This document shows, piece after piece, positions 35,486-46,761 of a stretch of DNA of 64,000 nucleotides. How positions within the stretch are numbered: the first letter of the stretch is position 1; the number at the start of each line of letters is the position of its first letter. Location of the stretch: NCBI GenBank assembly GCA_019421865.1, contig JAHZEL010000008.1:406590-470589 (forward strand), read 5' to 3'. The translations under genes and the position numbers were made by a program. Source of the DNA: Desulfovibrionaceae bacterium. Its GTDB lineage: Bacteria; Desulfobacterota; Desulfovibrionia; Desulfovibrionales; Desulfovibrionaceae. Under the pieces are notes generated by a model. It was given only the letters and a program-made list of their open reading frames with translations, was not told the origin of the DNA and made no database searches.

Positions 35486-36349
35486 ATGAACACCTTCCGT
35501 TCCATCGTCCTCATGACGCTGCTTTTGCTGCTGCCCGTCACGCTCTGTGCGGAAGAAGCGGAACCCGAACCATCCAGGCCCGGTCAGGACATCGTCTGGC
35601 TGAAGCTGGAGGACGGGCTGGATATGGCGCGTCTTGCCTACTCCGGGCAGAACGACGGCGGATTTTCACGGCGCATCATTATCCGCGCGCTGCGCTTCGA
35701 TACGGAATATTTCGACTTCCGTCTCTTCAGCTCCCGCTGGGAGGATCAGGGCGTTCCCACCATGCGGGAATGGGCGGAGAAAAAAAATCTCACCGCGGCC
35801 ATCAATGCCAGCATGTACCTCAAGGACGGGCAGACCTCCACCGGATACATGCGGAACGGCGAACGCACCAACAACGGCCGCATCGTCAGCCGTTACGGCG
35901 CGTTCTTCGTCGCCGGGCCGCGGGAGGAGGGACTGCCCCGTGCCGCCGTGCTCGATCGCGACACCGACGACTGGGAGCATCTTCTGCCCCGCTACGACAT
36001 CGTCGTGCAGAACTTCCGCCTGATGGGACCGGAGGGCGCGCAGCTGTGGCCTGAAAACGGTCCGGAACACGCCATCGCCGCCATTGCCGAAGACATGAAC
36101 GGGCGCATTCTTTTTCTGCACTGCCCCGATCCCGCCTCGGTGCACGATTTCGTGGAGGCTCTTGCGGCACACAGGGAACTCAACATCAACAGCGCCATGT
36201 ACGTCGAAGGCGGCAGCGAAGCCTCGCTTCTTTTGCGTCTGCCCGGGCAGTTCAGACTCTGGCACGGCATGAGTCCCGCTTCCTATATGTTCTCCTCACG
36301 GGGCGACGCCATTCCCCTGCCCAACATTCTCGGCGTGGTCCACCGCTGA
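35486..36349 (+). CDS. Secreted phosphodiester glycosidase (NAGPA/DUF2233) family protein
   Basis: 287 residues from ATG 35486; an in-frame GTG at 35468 lacks a ribosome site. Signal peptide MNTFRSIVLMTLLLLLPVTL with cleavage near CAEEAE. Core motifs of the NAGPA-like fold: TAAINASMYLKDGQTSTGYM, GRIVSRYGAFFVAG, YDIVVQNFRLMG and NSAMYVEGGSEASLLLR, the last holding the conserved GG-S. The family includes uncovering enzymes that cleave GlcNAc-1-P phosphodiesters and bacterial envelope proteins. Periplasmic or secreted; substrate unknown. Its 3' end overlaps the convergent LysR gene by 54 bases. Confidence 0.8.
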   Translation: MNTFRSIVLMTLLLLLPVTLCAEEAEPEPSRPGQDIVWLKLEDGLDMARLAYSGQNDGGFSRRIIIRALRFDTEYFDFRLFSSRWEDQGVPTMREWAEKKNLTAAINASMYLKDGQTSTGYMRNGERTNNGRIVSRYGAFFVAGPREEGLPRAAVLDRDTDDWEHLLPRYDIVVQNFRLMGPEGAQLWPENGPEHAIAAIAEDMNGRILFLHCPDPASVHDFVEALAAHRELNINSAMYVEGGSEASLLLRLPGQFRLWHGMSPASYMFSSRGDAIPLPNILGVVHR

Positions 36350-37249
36350 GGCCTCAGCCTTCGCATCCTCCTCAAGCATGTCGCGAAGGCGCCGGGCCGC
36401 CAGACTCAGGCTGTGCCCTTCATACTCCAGCAGGCTGATCCTTCTCTCCGGCAGCATCTCGCGCGTCTGCACCGCAAAAAGCTCTCCTCTTTTCAGCGCC
36501 TCTTCCGCCGTGCGGTAGGGCAGAAAGCCTATGCCGAGACTGTGTCTGGCCAGATCTAGAACCAGTTCCGACGTTTCCGGCTCCATGGCAGGTTCCAGCT
36601 CCAGACCGTGTTCCTTGAAAATACCTTCAAGAAACTCAAAGGTCAGCGTTCCCCGCCTGTGGCAGATGAGCGGCTGCCGGGAAAGTTCCTCCAGCGACAC
36701 GCTTCTTCCTTTAAAAGGAGAAAACTCCTCTCCCGCCACAAAAACATCCCGGAACGAGCACAGGCGCGTTTCCCGAAGCGGAGGAAATTCCCCGCCCGAT
36801 ACTGCGGCCACCGCAAAATCTATGGCTCCCGACTTCAGTTCCTCCATCGCCTGACGCGACGTTCCCCCGTACAGACGGAGCTTTACGCCCGGGTAGAGAG
36901 CGTGAAAGCGGTCCAGACGCGGGAAAAGCCAGCCGCGCAGCGCCGTTTCGCTCGCGCCTATGGCAATGCTGCCCGACTGCAGCCCCACGGCCTGAGCCAC
37001 GGCTTCCCTGCCGCGGCGAAGCTGCTCATACCCCGCCTCCACATGGGCATAGAACATCCGGCCCTCGGGCGTCAGCTCCACGCCGCGCCGGTTGCGGATG
37101 AACAGACGGCAGCCGAGTTCCCGCTCCAGCGTCGACATGGATCGCGACACCGCAGGCTGACTCGTGAACAGCATGGCCGCAGCCCGACTGAAATTCCGGC
37201 AGCGCGCCACCTGATAAAACATCCGGCAAAGTTCCCAGTTCAGCTCCAT
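36296..37249 (-). CDS. LysR-type transcriptional regulator
   Basis: 317 residues. N-terminal winged HTH (MELNWELCRMFYQVARCRNF, SRAAAMLFTSQPAVSRSMST, LERELGCRLFIRNRRGVELT) and a C-terminal periplasmic-binding-type effector domain (GSIAIGASETALRGWLFPRL, IDFAVAAVSGGEF, SLGIGFLPYRTAEEAL). Divergent from the DMT exporter at 37404, with 154 bases between the starts: the classical LysR arrangement, so the exporter is the likely target. Ligand unknown. Overlaps the glycosidase gene tail to tail. Confidence 0.88.
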   Translation of the reverse strand: MELNWELCRMFYQVARCRNFSRAAAMLFTSQPAVSRSMSTLERELGCRLFIRNRRGVELTPEGRMFYAHVEAGYEQLRRGREAVAQAVGLQSGSIAIGASETALRGWLFPRLDRFHALYPGVKLRLYGGTSRQAMEELKSGAIDFAVAAVSGGEFPPLRETRLCSFRDVFVAGEEFSPFKGRSVSLEELSRQPLICHRRGTLTFEFLEGIFKEHGLELEPAMEPETSELVLDLARHSLGIGFLPYRTAEEALKRGELFAVQTREMLPERRISLLEYEGHSLSLAARRLRDMLEEDAKAEASAVDHAENVGQGNGVAP

Positions 37250-37403
37250 AGGGCAGGCTCTGTTATGCGTTTATGATATGACTGCCATATCAAATGAGTA
37301 TTTTACGGTATCATTCCCCCCTGCTATAGGCAAGACGGATGCAGGGCCGAAGCTTCCGGCACATCTGCATCCAGAAAAAGCCTCAGGGCAGGAACGTTAT
37401 ATC

Positions 37404-38378
37404 ATGAATCGCGGATATATTTTCATTTTTCTCGCCACAATTTTCTTCAGCTCCATGGAAGTGGCGCTGAAGACCGTGGCCGATGCCTTCAATCCCATGC
37501 AGCTCACCTGCACACGTTTTCTCATCGGCGGTCTGCTGCTGATCCCCTTTGCCCTGCGCGGTCTGCGCCAGCACGGCGCAACCATCACGCTGCGCGACTG
37601 GAAAGGCTTTGCAGGCCTCGGTTTCGTAGGCCTCGTGGTCAGCATGATGCTCTATCAGGTCTCCATCCTCTATGCGCCCGCCTCCGTGGTCAGCGTGCTC
37701 TTCAGCTGCAACCCGGTTCTCGTGCTGGCCTTCGCCTTTCTCATTCTGCACGCCGACATCCGTCCCCAGCACATCGCCGCGCTGGTGCTGGAAGTCGTAG
37801 CCGCCGTCATCATCATCGATCCTCTGCACACCAGCCTTGATCCGGTGGGCATTCTGCTGGTGCTGCTCTCCGCCGCCACCTTCGCCCTGTATGCCGTTCT
37901 CGGCAAAAAGCAGTGCGCACAGTATTCCGGCGTCGCCGTCACCTGCTTCAGCTGCCTTGCGGCCAGCGCGGAGATGATCGTTCTCATGCTCCTCAGCCAT
38001 GTCGGATTCATCGCCGACGCCCTCACCGCAGCCGGTGCCCCCATGTTTGCCAACATGCCGTTCTTCACCGGCTACACTTCCGAGAACATCCTGAACGTGC
38101 TCTATATCTGCGTGTTCGTCACCGCAGGCGGCTACGCCTGCTACTTCATGGGTATGGAAGCCACTTCCGCCATGCAGGGTTCTCTCGTCTTCTTCTTCAA
38201 GCCCGTGCTGGCCCCCATTCTGGCCATGATCGTGCTCGGAGAAAACATTCCGTGGAATATGTGGCTCGGCATAGCGCTCATGCTTGTCGCCTCCGTTGTT
38301 TCCATGATTCCCACTTGGGAAGCTCTCATCGCCGCGCGGCCCTTCGTTGCCCTCACCCTCCTGCACCGACGCCACTAG
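37404..38378 (+). CDS. EamA/DMT-superfamily exporter
   Basis: 324 residues from ATG 37404 (AGGA 10 bases upstream; the open frame further upstream is not membrane-like). Ten predicted spans in two five-helix EamA repeats: IFIFLATIFFSSMEVALKTV and FLIGGLLLIPFALRGL in the first, YTSENILNVLYICVFVTAGG and LVFFFKPVLAPILAMIVLGE (the conserved end motif) in the second. It exports amino acids or other metabolites; substrate not deducible. The divergent LysR gene probably controls it. Confidence 0.87.
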   Translation: MNRGYIFIFLATIFFSSMEVALKTVADAFNPMQLTCTRFLIGGLLLIPFALRGLRQHGATITLRDWKGFAGLGFVGLVVSMMLYQVSILYAPASVVSVLFSCNPVLVLAFAFLILHADIRPQHIAALVLEVVAAVIIIDPLHTSLDPVGILLVLLSAATFALYAVLGKKQCAQYSGVAVTCFSCLAASAEMIVLMLLSHVGFIADALTAAGAPMFANMPFFTGYTSENILNVLYICVFVTAGGYACYFMGMEATSAMQGSLVFFFKPVLAPILAMIVLGENIPWNMWLGIALMLVASVVSMIPTWEALIAARPFVALTLLHRRH

Positions 38379-38410
38379 GCCGAATGCGGTGTCCGGTCCG
38401 TCCGGAAAAA

Positions 38411-38448
38411 AGGCCCGTTTTTCCACTCCCCTGCGGAAAAACGGGCCT
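38411..38448. terminator. Bidirectional terminator between DMT exporter and porin
   Basis: AGGCCCGTTTTTCC and GGAAAAACGGGCCT arms; on the minus strand the stem is followed by TTTTTT. It serves the convergent ends of the exporter (+) and probably the porin (-). Confidence 0.8.
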
Positions 38449-38579
38449 GCTCGTTTAAAGTGCCGGAGCATAAACCGAACTGATTTCTTCAAGTGACGCA
38501 GACTCATGCCGCCTGCAGCCGATCCGTATCGGCATATTCCGGAGCTCTCCCCCTCAGAAGAGCGCCGGAACATGCCTTT

Positions 38580-39887
38580 TTAGAAGCTGTACTGGAAAAG
38601 CAGCGCCGTACGCCAGTCGTTCTCAAAACGACCGGAGCGGCCGTGCACGGCCGACGTGTCGAAATCTTCAATAATATAGGCAAGCTCCAGAGCTGCCGTC
38701 AGATTCTTATAGATTTCGTACGTGGAAAGCAGATCGAATTCCACGGCGGCATCCTCGCTGGTGAGATAGTCGTATCCCTCGCCGTAGGCTCCGTTCTTCT
38801 TATCGTTGGTACCGGCAATATAGGTCACGGAAAAGTCATGGGACAGACCGTCGATGAAGGACATGCCGTTCACCTGGGCGCTGATACCCCAGGTGCCGCC
38901 GAAGCTGCAGCGATGGCCGCCCACAAGCCCCCAGGCGGCATCAAAGTACGTGCTCGTGCCGTCGAAGTCGCCGTAGATGATAGGAATCTGTCCGGAGTTC
39001 ATGGGACTGCCGGACTTGTCGCCGGAAGCATACCAGGCCAGCAGCGAAGGCTCACCGAAGCTCATGGCATACGAGGCGCGGCCCACGGCATACCAGCCTT
39101 CCTGATCTCTGGAGTCGGAATAAACCGCGCGGCCCCAGGCGCCGTCCAGAGCGAGTGTGACGGGATCAAAGGGCTTCCATTCCATGCCCGCGCCGGCGAC
39201 CACGATGTCGGCCCGGCCGCTGCCGCTGATGTTCCCCTGCTCGGTCAGAATGGAAGGCTGGAAACGCCCGCCTTCAGCATCCTCGCCATCCCCCTTCGCG
39301 CCGTAGATCACCCACGGCGACACTGAAAACCTGTCGAAGGATGCGCTGCCCACAAGGCCGAACAAATCATATTTCGGAGCGCTGACATCGGACAGATCCA
39401 CGCGATTGACGCCCCGGGCCATGCGGGTCCAGAACGCCGTAAGGTCATACACCTCCGCCAGAGGAACCGCCACCACGACGCCGTCCGCCACCAGATCGGC
39501 TATCATGGGAGAGTTGCCCGTGTAGGCAGGCAGATCAAAGGCATGGCGTCCCATGCGGATCTTCACGTCCGTGCCGGGCAGCGTCCAGTCCACATACGCC
39601 TGACGCATGGCCACCGGACCGTTCGGCCCTGAATACTCCGTATCTCCCCAGTGATAGTCGCCGACCTGAAGCTGAAAATATCCGGCCAGATTCTCGCTGG
39701 CACTGAACGTCATGCCGAGACGCAGACGCTGCACGGCGTAGTCGGTATTCCGGCCGCGAAAACCTTCGGAACCGGACTGAAACTGAAAGAGATATTCGCC
39801 GTCCATCTTGACGTCGACGGCAGAGGCGGAGCCGGAGGAGGACGCAACAAAGGCGGCCGCCAGAAGGAGAGTCACAAGCTTCTTCAT
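38580..39887 (-). CDS. Outer-membrane porin, homotrimeric Desulfovibrio type
   Basis: 435 residues. Signal peptide MKKLVTLLLAAAFVASSSGS with cleavage near ASA-VDVKM. The rest is alternating beta-strand sequence (GEYLFQFQSGSEGFRGRNTD, QRLRLGMTFSASENLAGYFQ, VKIRMGRHAFDLP) with a C-terminal LLFQYSF, the aromatic signature recognised by BamA. This matches the outer-membrane homotrimeric porin family of Desulfovibrionaceae, a general solute channel. Monocistronic; long upstream region of 384 bases shared with the divergent DUF4405 gene. Confidence 0.88.
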   Translation of the reverse strand: MKKLVTLLLAAAFVASSSGSASAVDVKMDGEYLFQFQSGSEGFRGRNTDYAVQRLRLGMTFSASENLAGYFQLQVGDYHWGDTEYSGPNGPVAMRQAYVDWTLPGTDVKIRMGRHAFDLPAYTGNSPMIADLVADGVVVAVPLAEVYDLTAFWTRMARGVNRVDLSDVSAPKYDLFGLVGSASFDRFSVSPWVIYGAKGDGEDAEGGRFQPSILTEQGNISGSGRADIVVAGAGMEWKPFDPVTLALDGAWGRAVYSDSRDQEGWYAVGRASYAMSFGEPSLLAWYASGDKSGSPMNSGQIPIIYGDFDGTSTYFDAAWGLVGGHRCSFGGTWGISAQVNGMSFIDGLSHDFSVTYIAGTNDKKNGAYGEGYDYLTSEDAAVEFDLLSTYEIYKNLTAALELAYIIEDFDTSAVHGRSGRFENDWRTALLFQYSF

Positions 39888-40271
39888 ACGCTTCTTTCCC
39901 GATGGTTATGCCGCGAAAGCGGCTGAAAAACGCCGCCGCGCAGAAACGTTCTCCGGCTCCCCTGCCTTTGCTCCCGTTCACTCCTGCTGCGCGGTGTACA
40001 AAACGCAAGACAGAACCTTGCGCAAAATCATACCCCTGTCAAGTTAAATGAAAAAGAATTTCATTTTCGCAAAAAAATTCCAGACAATCTCACGACTGCC
40101 GCATCCGCTCCTGAAACTTTCCTCTTTTTTCTGGAATGTCATAACCTGTCTCTTTTACAGCCATCCTTCATTCCCGTCTTCCGAATGCAACGCCTCTGTA
40201 AGGCTTTGTAACTTGTCACATCCGATCTCCTCTGATAGCAAGGCCTCACCTTTTCCACCAGGAGCAGCCGC
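39888..40271. other. Divergent promoter region, porin and DUF4405 gene
   Basis: 384 bases between the two starts. The centre (about 40040-40090) is A/T-rich and likely holds both promoters. No palindromic operator stands out. Confidence 0.45.
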
Positions 40272-40940
40272 ATGACCCGAAAATTCGTTTCTCTCACCCT
40301 CCTCTTCTCCTTCTTCCTGCTTGCGCTCAGTTCTGTCGTTCTGTACGTCGTTCCCGAAGGACGCGTCGCCTCATGGGCTGACTGGAGCGTACTCATGCTC
40401 GGCAAGGAGCAGTGGGGAGCCGTGCACATCACCGGAGGCACGCTTTTTCTGATCTTCTCCCTCTGGCACATGGCACTGAACATCAGGCCCCTCAAGAGCT
40501 ATCTCTCCGCCGCGCGCGGACGGGCCGCTCTGGCGGGATCCCTGCTGATCTGCGTTCTGTGCTACGCCGCCACCGTTGCCGAAGTGCAGCCCGTACAGTT
40601 TCTCATCGACCTGAACCAGAACATCAAAACTGCGCAGGAAGCAAAGCACGGCGCGCCGCCCTACGGCCATGCCGAAACAAGCTCTCTCACCGAGTTCTGC
40701 ACCTTCATGCGGCTCGATGAAATTGCTGTCACGGAAGGTCTGAAGGCTACCGGCCTTGACGGCGTGAATCCGGGCAGCACGCTTGCCGACATCGCCTCCG
40801 CCAACGGCATGTCTCCCGCAGAACTGTATCGCCGCATTCTCGACATTCCCGGCATGGAACCCGCCCCCGCCGCATCCGGCAGCGGCAGGGGCCGCGGTCG
40901 CCGTCTTCTTGAACAGAACGCCGAACAGACCATGAACTGA
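40272..40940 (+). CDS. DUF4405-type membrane protein with C-terminal helical domain
   Basis: 222 residues. Three spans: FVSLTLLFSFFLLALSSVVL, HITGGTLFLIFSLWHMALNI and ALAGSLLICVLCYAATVAEV. Histidines in VHITGG and LWHMALN are spaced as in the DUF4405/cytochrome b-like fold and could bind haem. A C-terminal part (about 135-200) with GVNPGSTLADIASANGMSPA is a small helical domain seen with this family in sulfate reducers. It ends in an Arg/Gly-rich tail (GRGRGRR). AGGAG precedes ATG by 7 bases. Possibly a membrane redox component; no partner gene is adjacent. Confidence 0.7.
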   Translation: MTRKFVSLTLLFSFFLLALSSVVLYVVPEGRVASWADWSVLMLGKEQWGAVHITGGTLFLIFSLWHMALNIRPLKSYLSAARGRAALAGSLLICVLCYAATVAEVQPVQFLIDLNQNIKTAQEAKHGAPPYGHAETSSLTEFCTFMRLDEIAVTEGLKATGLDGVNPGSTLADIASANGMSPAELYRRILDIPGMEPAPAASGSGRGRGRRLLEQNAEQTMN

Positions 40941-41167
40941 CGCTTTTTTCTTCATATCCTCAGGCCGGATGCATTTCTGCTCCGGCCTTTTTTCGTATCT
41001 TTTTCCCTGCGACTGCTGTCCGAGCCGTCTTGCACTACTTCGCATAAAATCCGTACCATGACGCGCGGATGCCCGTTAAAATACAGGCCCCGTATTGACC
41101 GGAAGACTCGAGTTTCGTATTCTGAAGCAAAGAACTGTCACCCTCAAGCGACAAGGAGAGCGTCCAT

Positions 41168-43813
<2,646 letters not shown>

Positions 43814-44107
43814 CCAGCAGGCCGTAACGGCCTTCAGACATCACTGCCACAAGGGGCCGTGCGGGTGAAGAAGAGGAACACCTGCGCGGCCCCTGCCTGT
43901 GGAGAGGGACAGAATGGGCGGGGGAAGGGGGACACCCTTTTGAAAAAGGGCTGTCCCCCTTCCTCCGCGCCCCCATCCCCCTTCCTAAAACTTTTAACAA
44001 GAGGGAACTCGAAGGAGGAGTATCTCCCGGCTGCCTTTCCGTGTATTTGAATCCGGCCCAGGTGGCTCCGAAGCATCTTTCCCTCTCAGTCGTTATTCAT
44101 TTTCCAA
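43814..44107. other. Intergenic with long hairpin
   Basis: Contains AAGGGGGACA-CCCTTTT-GAAAAAGGGC-TGTCCCCCTT (about 43927-43962), a long GC-rich hairpin without a T-run, 110 bases after ppdK. It may be a dispersed intergenic repeat or an RNA 3'-end stabiliser. No ORF. Confidence 0.5.
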
Positions 44108-44136
44108 CAAAAAAGCCCCGGAATACCGGGGCCGTT
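44108..44136 (-). terminator. Terminator of yedF
   Basis: On the minus strand GGCCCCGG-TATT-CCGGGGC followed by TTTTTT; 40 bases past the yedF stop. Confidence 0.9.
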
Positions 44137-44176
44137 TGTCCTTCAGCCAGCACGCGGCCGGAAGGATGTTCCAACG

Positions 44177-44791
44177 TCAGACACGGATGACCTTGTCGGC
44201 AAGATCAAGGCTCGTGACGATATCCAGCATATTGGTGGTCTCGCCCACCTGCTTTTCTTCCAGCAGGTGATAGTAGTCGAGGCAGGTACCGCAGACCAGA
44301 AGACTCACGCCGCTCTGCTCCAGCTTCTTCAGCGCCTCAAGACAGGGGCCGGGCGTGGAGGCAAGGCGTACACCGCCGTTCACCATGACGATGCGCCACA
44401 AATTGGATCCCATTTCCGGAAGAGTGGCAAGAAAATTCGCCATGAGGCGACTGCCGAGCTCATCGCTGCCGCTGCCCACGGTATCGGAACTGAGAAAGAT
44501 CAGCGTGCGGCAGGGCTTTTCCTGATCGTCATTTCCTGCGGACGCGATCACTTCCTCCGCAGCGGCACAGGATACGCCGGCTCTGTGCGCCGTCACGGCC
44601 CACAGTTTCTCTTCGCGTTTTTCCACCTGAGGCGCGTATCCGCTTTTCGCCAGAAGGCGGCTCACGTTTTCCGAAGCCGGAGCGTTGTCCACCAGCACTT
44701 CCACATCTTCAGGGTTACGCTCCAGAAGAGCACGGGTACGAATGACCGGTTCCGGGCATACCAGCCCGCGGCAATCCAGCATTTCAGCCAT
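44177..44791 (-). CDS. yedF: Sulfurtransferase-like selenium metabolism protein YedF
   Basis: 204 residues, AAGGAGA six bases before ATG. N-terminal TusA/SirA domain with DCRGLVCPEPVIRTRALLE (catalytic Cys12 in the CPxP motif). Residues about 90-200 are a DsrE-like domain (TLIFLSSDTVGSGSDELGSR, MVNGGVRLASTPG, LLVCGTCLDYYHL). This two-domain layout is the YedF subfamily that co-occurs with selenium use (SelD) and is thought to handle reactive sulfur or selenium. It is relevant here because a probable selenoprotein lies at 60032. Monocistronic. Confidence 0.9.
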   Translation of the reverse strand: MAEMLDCRGLVCPEPVIRTRALLERNPEDVEVLVDNAPASENVSRLLAKSGYAPQVEKREEKLWAVTAHRAGVSCAAAEEVIASAGNDDQEKPCRTLIFLSSDTVGSGSDELGSRLMANFLATLPEMGSNLWRIVMVNGGVRLASTPGPCLEALKKLEQSGVSLLVCGTCLDYYHLLEEKQVGETTNMLDIVTSLDLADKVIRV

Positions 44792-45161
44792 AACGTTTCT
44801 CCTTGTTTCCGTTCAGAAACAGATGATGTCGAAGAGTCCTCCGGCAGATCCGGGCCATCCCGAAGCACACGCAGACGAACATTCCGGACTCGCGTACAGG
44901 ACGGGCGTTCTTCGACATGCGGCCTCTATGGCAGCGGACGGCGTACCTCGAGTCGGATAACGCAAAAATCCGTCCGCGCCATCGTGAAAAGAGGTAACGG
45001 CTTTTCTTCGGAGTGGCAAGAATACCGCCGCCTTTACTTCACCTTCCCCCGCTGCTATTCTCAATCTGCCTGTTTTTTACGTCCTGATTCGGAACATCAG
45101 AAACCGGATGCCGGACCACCTTCAAAAGATTTCTTCAAAACACGCTTGCGCAGGAAGAACC
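44792..45161. other. Intergenic, nothing recognised
   Basis: 370 bases between the divergent yedF and hldE starts; both promoters must lie here. The hldE frame is open upstream to 45108 but without a ribosome site. No palindrome or riboswitch seen. Confidence 0.45.
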
Positions 45162-46634
45162 ATGCTGCTTTCTACCATTGTCAAGGCATACAGAAACATC
45201 AGAGTACTGTGCATCGGCGACGTGATGCTCGATCATTTTCTCTACGGCAAAGTGGAACGCATTTCTCCCGAAGCACCCGTGCCCGTGTTCAACTTCCAGA
45301 GCGAAAAGAAAATGCTCGGCGGCGCGGGCAACGTGGTGGCCAACCTGCACAGTCTCGGCTGCACGGCCGACATTCTCTGCCTCGTCGGAGACGATGCCGC
45401 AGGGCGGGAGGTGAAGGAACTTCTGGAACATGTATGCGGGCACGTCTGCGCCATCACGGTGCCGGGATTTCCCACCATTGAGAAAACCCGCGTCATTGCA
45501 GGCAACAGCCACCTGCTGCGCATCGACAACGAACGCCGCTTTCAGTGCGACGACGGTATTCTGGACTCGGAACTCGACGAACGCGTAAAGGAGGCGGACA
45601 TCGTTCTGCTTTCCGATTATGCCAAAGGTCTGCTGTCCGCAGAACGCTGCCGGAGCATCATTGCCGCCTGCCTCAGGCAGAACCGGCCCGTCATCATCGA
45701 CCCCAAGGGCGACGACTACTCGAAGTATGCCGGAGCCACCGTGGTCAAACCCAATCTCAAGGAATTCAATCAGGCCACGGGCCTGTCCTGCCGTCCTGCG
45801 GCCCCCGACTTTGAAGACAGGCTCCGCGAAGGAGCGTCCGCGCTTTTTGAAAGGCACGGCATTCAGAATCTTCTCGTCACGCTCAGCGAGTACGGCATGG
45901 CCTTCGTCTCCGCCCGGCAGCCGGACAGAGTATTCCGCATTCCCACGGAAGCGCGCGAAGTGTTCGACGTGTCCGGCGCAGGCGACACCTCGCTGGCCGC
46001 CTTCGGCGCATCCCTGGCCGCCGGAGCGGACATTGAAGACGCCATGAAGCTCGCCAACATTGCTTCCGGCATAGCCGTGGGCAAGCTCGGCACTTCCTGC
46101 GTCACAGCGCAGGAAATTCTCGACGCACTCTCCAGACGCCGCAGCTCCGGCGGTCCGGGCTGGAAGCAGAAGAACAAGATCGTGAGCCGTCACGAAGCGG
46201 CAGCCATTGCCGCCCAGTGCCGTGAGCAGGGCAGAAAGGTAGGCTTCACCAACGGCTGCTTCGACCTGCTGCATCAGGGGCATCTTCATTCGCTCATGCA
46301 GGCCCGGCAGCAGTGCGACGTGCTCATGGTGGGCCTGAATACCGACGCTTCCATCAAAAGACTCAAAGGCCCGTCCCGCCCCGTGCAGGATGAAAAGACC
46401 CGCGCGCTCCTGCTGGCCTCGCTGGAATTCGTGGACTTCGTGGTCATGTTCGACGAGGATACCGCGCTACCTCTTGTGGACGCCATCCGCCCGGATCTCA
46501 TTCTGAAGGAAGGCTACACCATCGACCGCTGGCCAGAGGCCCAGTTTGTGGAAAGCTACGGCGGCAAGGCCGTTACCCTTTCCCGGCTTGACGGCTACTC
46601 CACCACGCAGACTATTCAGAGAATGAAATCCTGA
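45162..46634 (+). CDS. hldE: Bifunctional heptose-7-P kinase / heptose-1-P adenylyltransferase
   Basis: 490 residues from ATG 45162 (AGGAA upstream). Residues 1-325 are a PfkB/ribokinase kinase (RVLCIGDVMLDHFLYGKVER; MLGGAGNVVANLHSLGC; VFDVSGAGDTSLAAFGASLA with the catalytic Asp). Residues about 350-490 are a nucleotidyltransferase (GFTNGCFDLLHQGHLHSLMQ with HxGH, KGPSRPVQDEKTRALLLASL). Makes ADP-D-glycero-beta-D-manno-heptose for the LPS inner core. In host-associated bacteria this metabolite also triggers ALPK1 signalling. Monocistronic with its own terminator. Confidence 0.94.
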   Translation: MLLSTIVKAYRNIRVLCIGDVMLDHFLYGKVERISPEAPVPVFNFQSEKKMLGGAGNVVANLHSLGCTADILCLVGDDAAGREVKELLEHVCGHVCAITVPGFPTIEKTRVIAGNSHLLRIDNERRFQCDDGILDSELDERVKEADIVLLSDYAKGLLSAERCRSIIAACLRQNRPVIIDPKGDDYSKYAGATVVKPNLKEFNQATGLSCRPAAPDFEDRLREGASALFERHGIQNLLVTLSEYGMAFVSARQPDRVFRIPTEAREVFDVSGAGDTSLAAFGASLAAGADIEDAMKLANIASGIAVGKLGTSCVTAQEILDALSRRRSSGGPGWKQKNKIVSRHEAAAIAAQCREQGRKVGFTNGCFDLLHQGHLHSLMQARQQCDVLMVGLNTDASIKRLKGPSRPVQDEKTRALLLASLEFVDFVVMFDEDTALPLVDAIRPDLILKEGYTIDRWPEAQFVESYGGKAVTLSRLDGYSTTQTIQRMKS

Positions 46635-46663
46635 TTGCAGGAACAGCACCTGAATTCATAAGC

Positions 46664-46696
46664 GAAACGGCATTCCGAAGGATGCCGTTTCTTTTT
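46664..46696 (+). terminator. Terminator of hldE
   Basis: GAAACGGCAT and ATGCCGTTTC arms around an 8-base loop, followed by TTTTT. Confidence 0.9.
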
Positions 46697-46761
46697 GCAT
46701 GATCATACGCTCCGGCATTCGGAGAAATCCTCTGTCATGCTCTGACGGTGTGGTCTACGCC

